From Candidatus Methanophagales archaeon (GTDB taxonomy: Archaea; Halobacteriota; Syntropharchaeia; Alkanophagales; Methanospirareceae), in the NCBI GenBank assembly GCA_014061035.1, contig JACGMN010000014.1:1-19423 (forward strand): DNA of 19,423 nucleotides, in the 5' to 3' direction. This document shows positions 15,555 to 19,423 of the stretch, piece by piece. A model generated the notes under the pieces. The model did not search any database and was not told the origin of the DNA. It saw only the letters and a list, made by a program, of their open reading frames with translations. Made by a program: the position numbers and the translations under genes. Every line of letters starts with the position of its first letter. Position 1 is the stretch's first letter.

Positions 15555-16243
15555 TTCACGATCTTGGTTTGTGCCTCTCCCTTTGTCATCCTGTTCAAGA
15601 ACGAGAAGAGGTCATCTCTTATCCCGGCCGGTACTGTTACGACCGCAATAAATGACCCATCTTTTTGCCACTCCTCTTTTGTTACCGTGAAATTCCGTTT
15701 TATCTCGTATACTTGCCCAGTATAGATCGCGGGGATTTTTATCGCTATCGCGGTCTCCTCGATCTTTATCGGAATTATCGGCCGTAGTGCCTTCACGATT
15801 GCAGTTACCTGCTCGTCTACACTCTTGAACGGGTCAATCTGCACTTTAGCCTCGTTCATCGCGATCTCTATTCTCGTTAGCGGATGAGGAGTATTTGTCT
15901 TGGGGTTTATAGAGATACGCGCAATTCGTTCTACTACCATCTTCTTCTTCGCATCGATCTTTTTTCGTCTCTGCTCTGTAGTAAGCTGTAACTCGCCTTT
16001 TTTTATTATCGTGCCCGCTATCTCTGCTATTTCAACAGTAGAGAATATTTCCATCAAATCCTCTTCCGTTGCTTTTTTGCCTTTTGACGCATCTACAAAT
16101 ATCTCATCCGCAACCAAGACTTTTTCTATCTCCTCTTTCACACCGCTTCTGATACTGTCTGCGCCTTCAGGGTCTACAAGAATTTCAAATATCTTCTTGC
16201 CATGCTTGTATCTTGCTACTACTGCTTTGTCCAGACTTACCAT
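15551..16243 (-). CDS. sdo1: Ribosome maturation protein SDO1/SBDS homologue
   Basis: The 230-residue product is a full-length archaeal SBDS protein. The N-terminal FYSH domain (KAVVARYKHGKKIFEILVDPEGA to about 90) carries VADEIFVDASKGKKATEEDL. The helical middle domain contains TTEQRRKKIDAKKK and NPKTNTPHPLTRIE. The C-terminal ferredoxin-like domain follows from about 165. Family members help release the anti-association factor from the large ribosomal subunit. Its place between psmA and rrp4 is the conserved archaeal arrangement. AAAGGT about 11 bases before the ATG may serve as Shine-Dalgarno. The stop overlaps the rrp4 start by 4 bases. Confidence 0.96.
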   Translation of the reverse strand: MVSLDKAVVARYKHGKKIFEILVDPEGADSIRSGVKEEIEKVLVADEIFVDASKGKKATEEDLMEIFSTVEIAEIAGTIIKKGELQLTTEQRRKKIDAKKKMVVERIARISINPKTNTPHPLTRIEIAMNEAKVQIDPFKSVDEQVTAIVKALRPIIPIKIEETAIAIKIPAIYTGQVYEIKRNFTVTKEEWQKDGSFIAVVTVPAGIRDDLFSFLNRMTKGEAQTKIVK

Positions 16244-16268
16244 TTTATTTTACCTTTGCGTTCTCAGT

Positions 16269-16473
16269 CTACTTTATGGTTTTTCTAAGGCTTTCAATAT
16301 CGCTTTTTATCTCGTTCCGCAAACTACTTATTTTCGTATCCGTTGCTTCAAACCGTACCTGCATTTCAGTCTTGAGACTATCTACTTTCGTATTCAAAGC
16401 CTTTATTTCACCGACAAGCTCACTAACCCTTCGGCATGAAGATTTTTTCCACCCAACCGGGAATTTTTTCCAT
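16269..16473 (-). pseudogene. Small coiled-coil protein gene with a one-base frameshift
   Basis: ATG at 16473 opens MEKIPGWVEKIFMPKG and then hits a TAG (16423-16425). Removing one A at 16430-16431 joins this to a frame reading VSELVGEIKALNTKVDSLK and on through a regular heptad pattern to LRNEIKSDIESLRKTIK and a TAG at 16269. The restored 67-residue protein is a short amphipathic N-terminus (IPGWVEKIFMP) followed by one long coiled coil. This layout is recognisable in small archaeal hypothetical proteins. The total of 205 bases is exactly 68 codons plus one. It lies between psmA and SDO1, 25 bases before SDO1. The shift may be a true inactivation, a sequence error or recoding. Function unknown. 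Confidence 0.65.
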
Positions 16474-16504
16474 ATAATTTGTCTTTATCTTTTTACTTTA
16501 AAAG

Positions 16505-16557
16505 GTAACTACTCAGGTTCAAAGTTCCGAGGTTCACAGTTCAACGGTTCAAGGTTA
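16505..16557 (+). repeat. Dispersed repeat, copy B of the GTAACTACTCAGG / GGTTCA family
   Basis: The head GTAACTACTCAGG (16505-16517) is followed by 7- to 8-base units of the type GTTCAAG up to about 16557. The head and first units match copy D at 17734 closely, and copies A and C in the opposite orientation. Confidence 0.8.
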
Positions 16558-16601
16558 GAAAACGATGAAGATAAATCAGTATGAATACCACAAGGCGAAC
16601 A

Positions 16602-16674
16602 ACCGTTAACCCTGAACCGCCTGCCTGTGCGTGTCAGCACGCAGGCAGGTGAACCTAACAACCTGAATAGTTAC
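16602..16674 (-). repeat. Dispersed repeat, copy C, containing a GC-rich hairpin
   Basis: On the minus strand the head GTAACTATTCAGG (16662-16674) begins 3 bases after the psmA stop codon and is followed by GTTAGGTTCAC. A strong hairpin then occupies 16620-16649, in which CCTGCCT and GCGTG pair with CACGC and AGGCAGG. Further GGTTCAGGGTTAACG units complete the copy. Copies B and C face each other, which gives a 170-base inverted pair downstream of psmA. Confidence 0.75.
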
Positions 16675-16677
16675 GAC

Positions 16678-17463
16678 CTATGTCGTGGTCTCACTCTCAC
16701 TCTCACTCTTATTCTCACCCTCATCCTTACCCTCCTCACTCTCTATCTTCTCTTTCACTTGTTTTATATATGGTTCCAGCTCTTCGGAATTCAATATCCT
16801 AAAACTCCCAGTTTCCAACTCGGCGAGACCTGCATCGACCGTTGTTACATCAAGCTTTCCTTCTGTCACTTTGTACAATGTCTCCAAACCGAGCGTTATG
16901 CCATCTTCAAGTATAAGGTCTTCTTTATAACGCTGTTCAAGTAGCTCGGTCACCACACTTCTGCCAGAACCTATCGCAGTTGCCTTGTATTCGAGTAATG
17001 CACCGCTGGGATCGGTCTCAAAGAGATAACTGCCGCCATTGTACACGCCTCCGATCAACAACGCAGTGCCAAACGGTCTAAGCCCACCAAGTTGCGTATA
17101 TGCCTGTTTAAAATCGCATATCTTCTTTGCCAGAGTTTCCACATCTATTGACTCGCTATATACAATTTCGTTTATCTGTGCTTCAACTCTGCCTCTATCT
17201 ACCAGCATTCGTGCGTCTGCGACAAGACCAGAAGTTGCTGCACCGATATGGTTGTCTATTAGAAAAATCTTTTCTACCGACCCGCCCTCAAGTAATCTGG
17301 AAGTCACCCTCTTGTCAACCAGCAGTGCAACACCATTTTGTGCTTTTATTCCTATAGCGGTAGTTCCTCTTTTCACCGCTTCTCGTGCGTATTCCACCTG
17401 AAATAACCGTCCATCAGGGCTGAAAACTGTTATTGCCCTATCATAACCTATTTGTGGCATCAT
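16678..17463 (-). CDS. psmA: 20S proteasome alpha subunit
   Basis: The 261-residue protein has the archaeal alpha-subunit hallmarks. The gate-forming N-terminus is GYDRAITVFSPDGRLFQVEYAREAVKRG, with the YDR and VEYA elements. KRVTSRLLE, DNHIGAATSGLVADAR and RPFGTALLIGG follow. There is no N-terminal catalytic Thr, as expected for an alpha subunit. Seven copies form each outer ring and control entry of substrates delivered by unfoldases. The C-terminal extension (EEGKDEGENKSESESETTT) is acidic, low complexity and encoded by TCACTC-type hexamers. The frame begins with tandem ATGs at 17463 and 17460, and GGTGAT lies about 15 bases upstream. It heads the exosome block and follows the tRNA-Ala gene on the same strand. 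Confidence 0.97.
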   Translation of the reverse strand: MMPQIGYDRAITVFSPDGRLFQVEYAREAVKRGTTAIGIKAQNGVALLVDKRVTSRLLEGGSVEKIFLIDNHIGAATSGLVADARMLVDRGRVEAQINEIVYSESIDVETLAKKICDFKQAYTQLGGLRPFGTALLIGGVYNGGSYLFETDPSGALLEYKATAIGSGRSVVTELLEQRYKEDLILEDGITLGLETLYKVTEGKLDVTTVDAGLAELETGSFRILNSEELEPYIKQVKEKIESEEGKDEGENKSESESETTT

Positions 17464-17505
17464 TTGTATTCACATCACCTTTTCCATTCTATTCTTTTCT
17501 ATTCT

Positions 17506-17535
17506 ATTCTACTATACTCTATTCTACTATACTCT
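17506..17535. repeat. 15-base perfect tandem duplication upstream of psmA
   Basis: ATTCTACTATACTCT occurs twice head to tail (17506-17520, 17521-17535), inside a longer ATTCT/ACTATACTCT-rich region (17485-17545). On the minus strand the region contains TATA-like TATAG/TTAAAAGTATAG stretches and probably holds the psmA promoter. Confidence 0.85.
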
Positions 17536-17576
17536 ATACTATACTTTTAATCATGGACCGGAACGGGGATCGAGAC

Positions 17577-17648
17577 TGGACTCGACGGGATTTGAACCCG
17601 TGGCTTCCTCCTCGCGAAGGAGGCACTCTTCCACTGAGCTACGAGCCC
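17577..17648 (-). tRNA. tRNA-Ala (anticodon CGC)
   Basis: The minus-strand sequence folds into a complete 72-base cloverleaf. The acceptor stem GGGCTCG/CGAGTCC contains the G3-U70 pair, the key alanine identity element. The D stem is GCTC/GAGT. The anticodon stem CCTCC/GGAGG holds the loop TTCGCGA, giving anticodon CGC, which reads GCG codons. The T arm is ACGGG-TTCAAAT-CCCGT. The discriminator is A, no CCA is encoded, and no intron is present. Confidence 0.95.
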
Positions 17649-17678
17649 CGTCTTATTTCTACGGCGTCCACGATATTA

Positions 17679-17692
17679 GTTATATTTAATAC
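17679..17692 (-). promoter_or_regulatory. Probable TATA box of the tRNA-Ala gene
   Basis: On the minus strand TATTAAATATAACT lies about 35-45 bases before the mature tRNA 5' end, consistent with an archaeal box A that gives a short 5' leader. Confidence 0.5.
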
Positions 17693-17733
17693 CTAATCTT
17701 CGCGGTTATAAAGGTCTATGATATTCTTCCCGC

Positions 17734-17784
17734 GTAACTGCTCGGGTTCAAAGTTCCACGGGTCACGGTTCAACTCAATTCAAC
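17734..17784 (+). repeat. Dispersed repeat, copy D of the GTAACTACTCAGG / GGTTCA family
   Basis: The head GTAACTGCTCGGG (17734-17746) is followed by GTTCAAA, GTTCCACG, GGTCACG and GTTCAACT units. It lies between the tRNA-Ala promoter region and the promoters of the next plus-strand gene. The other 300 bases between the tRNA and 18006 hold the duplicated promoter and a small leader ORF. Confidence 0.75.
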
Positions 17785-17836
17785 TTAGCTCAAAGTCTGA
17801 AAAGAGATAAGATACTTCATTTAGCAACAGGCAAGT

Positions 17837-17886
17837 AAAAAAACCGAAAAGTTTATATATCAAAAAAACCCGAAAAGTTTATATAT
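17837..17886 (+). promoter_or_regulatory. Tandemly duplicated BRE/TATA promoter
   Basis: Two almost identical 24-25 base units lie head to tail. Each has an A-run, then CCGAAAAG and TTTATATAT (TATA boxes at 17852-17860 and 17878-17886). CGAAAAG is a good match to an archaeal TFB-recognition element directly before the TATA box. Predicted transcription starts are near 17884 and 17910, upstream of the leader ORF at 17923 and the gene at 18006. Confidence 0.65.
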
Positions 17887-17922
17887 ACTCAAAATAAAAG
17901 TTTTATTTCGAGGGCAAAACAG

Positions 17923-18015
17923 ATGGAGTCGCCGATGCAGATATTACAACGACAACGGGATATTACCACAATAGACATTATAGATAAAAAAGGGGGTGAA
18001 AGGAGATGGATATAG
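17923..18015 (+). CDS. Possible 30-codon leader ORF overlapping the next gene
   Basis: An ATG preceded by GAGGGC about 11 bases upstream opens a 30-residue frame (MESPMQILQRQRDITTID and on) that ends at TAG 18013-18015, ten bases past the next gene's ATG at 18006. It is placed just after the duplicated promoter and covers the Shine-Dalgarno of the next gene. Translation of it could therefore affect that gene. The peptide has no recognisable motif, and the frame may be fortuitous. Confidence 0.3.
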   Translation: MESPMQILQRQRDITTIDIIDKKGGERRWI

Positions 18016-18296
18016 CGACATTGCTCCTGCTCGTAATAACTATGGTATTAATAATGGCACTTGGACTCTTCGGAATATCCGGGATATATGGTGGACTGAC
18101 TATGAAGGGGTCGCCTAAAACCATAGATTTGGAATTTCTCAAGCGACATAGCAGCGAAAAAGAACGGGAAGTTAAAGACGAGGACAGAGAAAAAGTCTGG
18201 AGATATACTTCGACTGGCTTGATGAAAGTAGGGTTGAACGGGAATTCTAAACTTACAGCAGGGCTCACAGAAAGGGGAAAGCGAGTGATAAAATAG
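18006..18296 (+). CDS. Unrecognised small protein with one N-terminal membrane segment
   Basis: The 96-residue product begins with a hydrophobic helix (about residues 3-31, IATLLLLVITMVLIMALGLF), which I read as a membrane anchor or uncleaved signal. A charged stretch (KRHSSEKEREVKDEDREK) and a C-terminal part with LTERGKRVIK follow. The final segment resembles the last strand of some winged helices, but a full DNA-binding domain is not visible. GGGGGTGA at about 17991-17998 is a strong Shine-Dalgarno 7 bases before the ATG. It is transcribed from the duplicated promoter and is followed by another membrane-protein gene on the same strand 67 bases later. I do not recognise the family. Confidence 0.65.
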   Translation: MDIATLLLLVITMVLIMALGLFGISGIYGGLTMKGSPKTIDLEFLKRHSSEKEREVKDEDREKVWRYTSTGLMKVGLNGNSKLTAGLTERGKRVIK

Positions 18297-18312
18297 CGCG
18301 TAAATTTCCGGG

Positions 18313-18343
18313 TTTTTTACATTTCCCCCTTTCTATTTTTTTT
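18313..18343 (+). terminator. Candidate oligo-T termination region
   Basis: A run of six T (18313-18318) and a run of eight T (18336-18343) lie after the 18006 gene. Archaeal polymerase terminates at such T-runs without a hairpin. They immediately precede the Shine-Dalgarno of the next gene, so termination would be partial if the genes are co-transcribed. Confidence 0.4.
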
Positions 18344-18363
18344 ATGCAGCGGAGGTGAAGACT

Positions 18364-19224
18364 ATGGTTTCGTGGTATGGATGGATACCAATACTTAGTG
18401 GGAAATTAACTCTCACAGAGGAAAAAGATATAAATGAAAAAGCGAAGAGGTTACAAAAAGAGATTGATGTGTGTGAGGAGTATACTATTGAATATGAATA
18501 TGAAGGAACTGGTAAATGGAAAATTGTGTTAAAAACCAAAGCGGGGAATTTAGAAGTTGATTGCGAGGTTGAAGAAAGCGGCCTATGTAAAATAACTCAT
18601 GTTGGTGGAGTCGCATCTTATGACAAAATTGTAGCAATTTATAGATTTATAAGAGATATCTATCACATGCATATTCACCACTCAGGGGATCTCCAATTGC
18701 GGCCCATAGAAATAAATGGTCGGGACGCAGGAATAGAAAAAATTCTGGATCAATATCGCCAGAAGGTGACTTATTATCCCCAAGAGGTTAAGGATCATAT
18801 AGATAATAGGCGATACGACGATGCTATTGATAGTATATTAGCTGGGCGGGGCGAAATGCAGTACGCAAAATCGTTTACTAATTTATTCTTCGATGACGAT
18901 CCGCGAGACTCTCTTAACAGGACATTTGAATCCGCGGATAAATCGCTTGAAGTACTGATGCAGAAAGTAACAGTGCCAACTTCGAATGAAAAAAGATTCC
19001 CTTTAGCGCTAATGTCACTAATAGTATTTTTAAGTGCTTTTCATATACTAACCCTACATTTTGGATTGTGGCTCGGTTCAGTAGGAATTATCGCGGTTTT
19101 GATTGTGATTGCAAGGGGAGTTGTTAGAGTTGTTGGAGTTGTTAGATCATTAATAGAAAAAAAAAGGATCGAGGAAATAAAAAAAGAAATTATGGACGCA
19201 GATGATAAGAATCAACACGGTTAA
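18364..19224 (+). CDS. Unrecognised protein with a C-terminal membrane hairpin
   Basis: The 286-residue product has a soluble, charged N-terminal part of about 210 residues (KAKRLQKEIDVCEEYTIEYEYEG, a His-rich MHIHHSGD segment). Two hydrophobic helices follow (about 212-234 and 237-259), then a basic-acidic coiled tail (SLIEKKRIEEIKKEIMDADDKN). The frame is open from GTG 18355, but GGAGGTGA at 18351-18358 overlaps that codon and is ideally spaced for ATG 18364, which I choose. The last codons (GACGCAGATGAT) match the reverse of the CTGCGT repeat family and may be repeat-derived. It is probably a membrane-associated protein facing the cytoplasm. The family is not recognised, and it may work with the preceding membrane protein. 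Confidence 0.7.
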   Translation: MVSWYGWIPILSGKLTLTEEKDINEKAKRLQKEIDVCEEYTIEYEYEGTGKWKIVLKTKAGNLEVDCEVEESGLCKITHVGGVASYDKIVAIYRFIRDIYHMHIHHSGDLQLRPIEINGRDAGIEKILDQYRQKVTYYPQEVKDHIDNRRYDDAIDSILAGRGEMQYAKSFTNLFFDDDPRDSLNRTFESADKSLEVLMQKVTVPTSNEKRFPLALMSLIVFLSAFHILTLHFGLWLGSVGIIAVLIVIARGVVRVVGVVRSLIEKKRIEEIKKEIMDADDKNQHG

Positions 19225-19232
19225 ACTAAAAT

Positions 19233-19293
19233 AAATCTGCGTAAATCCATGTAAATCTGCGTCTAAATAGGTAGAAGTTATACTTTATATACC
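19233..19293 (+). repeat. CTGCGTAAAT-type dispersed repeat, second copy
   Basis: CTGCGTAAATCCATGTAAAT, then CTGCGTCTAAATAGGTAG, AAGTTATACTTTATATAC. Same order of segments as 6945-7010, with small differences (AAGTCG to AGGTAG, and no repeated TTAGTTATAC). It again ends in a TATA-like box, which may promote a gene to the right of the window. I see no start codon before the edge and nothing else to annotate in 19294-19406. Confidence 0.75.
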
Positions 19294-19406
19294 ATAAAAA
19301 AAAAGATCATTTGAAGAATTACCTCTCTCTACCAGATTAATACCATTACAACAAACAATATTCATTAAAGCTGGGGAATCGACCATAAATCATAGTCCTA
19401 CATCCG

Positions 19407-19423
19407 GCATCTTGCATCTTGCA
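19407..19423. repeat. Heptanucleotide tract (GCATCTT) at window edge
   Basis: Two GCATCTT units plus GCA run off the end of the window. The unit is related to the TGTATCT units before hisI. Its full length cannot be seen. Confidence 0.5.

Noticed and set aside
15900..16584. Long plus-strand open frames opposite SDO1 and the coiled-coil gene
   Set aside because: They are antisense to a well-identified gene and have no similarity or start signals of their own.
19294..19423. Open plus-strand frame at the right edge
   Set aside because: It has no start codon after the TATA-like box, and only about 40 codons are visible with no motif, so it cannot be supported from this window.

Overview
The window looks like a piece of a euryarchaeal chromosome. 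The evidence is a proteasome alpha subunit, SDO1/SBDS and the exosome genes rrp4-rrp41-rrp42 in one cluster, an archaeal transcription factor E, TATA/BRE promoters of the type TTTATATA, and an intron-less tRNA-Ala without encoded CCA. Moderate base composition, unusually long repeat-filled intergenic spaces, a bacterial-type ClpB and an exonuclease VII small subunit suggest a mesophilic methanogen-related or ANME-like lineage. That last placement is inference from gene content only.

Layout. 1-99: C-terminal end of a probable M50 (site-2) membrane protease. 100-504: no convincing gene, but an attC-like imperfect palindrome (181-260) and a GGTGAT-rich tract. 505-642 (minus): a very small Gly-rich Cys-containing protein with a near-perfect Shine-Dalgarno, divergent from clpB. 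810-3389 (plus): clpB. 3416-4666 (minus): threonine synthase. 4727-6354 (plus): dCMP deaminase, xseB and a divergent acetylglutamate-kinase-like protein. 6491-6823 (minus): hisI. 7017-9713 (plus): purB-hemL. 9828-12034 (plus): ilvB-ilvN, overlapping. 12060-17463 (minus): in transcription order psmA, a frameshifted small coiled-coil gene, SDO1, rrp4, rrp41, rrp42, then TFE and an HD-domain protein. 17577-17648 (minus): tRNA-Ala(CGC). 17837-19224 (plus): a duplicated BRE/TATA promoter, a possible 30-codon leader ORF and two unrecognised membrane proteins.

Functional themes. The minus-strand block is the conserved archaeal exosome-proteasome neighbourhood (RNA decay, ribosome maturation, protein decay), here followed by the basal transcription factor TFE. 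The plus-strand genes are mostly amino-acid, purine, tetrapyrrole and deoxynucleotide biosynthesis in short one- or two-gene units.

The most unusual aspect is the repeat landscape. Gene gaps carry several short-period minisatellite families, mostly heptanucleotide. One family has four copies sharing a conserved head, GTAACTACTCAGG, followed by GGTTCA-type units. Another shared ~60-base repeat ends in a TATA-like box. Many gaps also contain perfect tandem duplications of 9-19 bases. Several proteins (HisI, HD protein, PsmA, Rrp41, Rrp4, the last membrane protein) have C-terminal tails encoded by such repeats. No CRISPR array, insertion sequence or recognisable defence system was seen.
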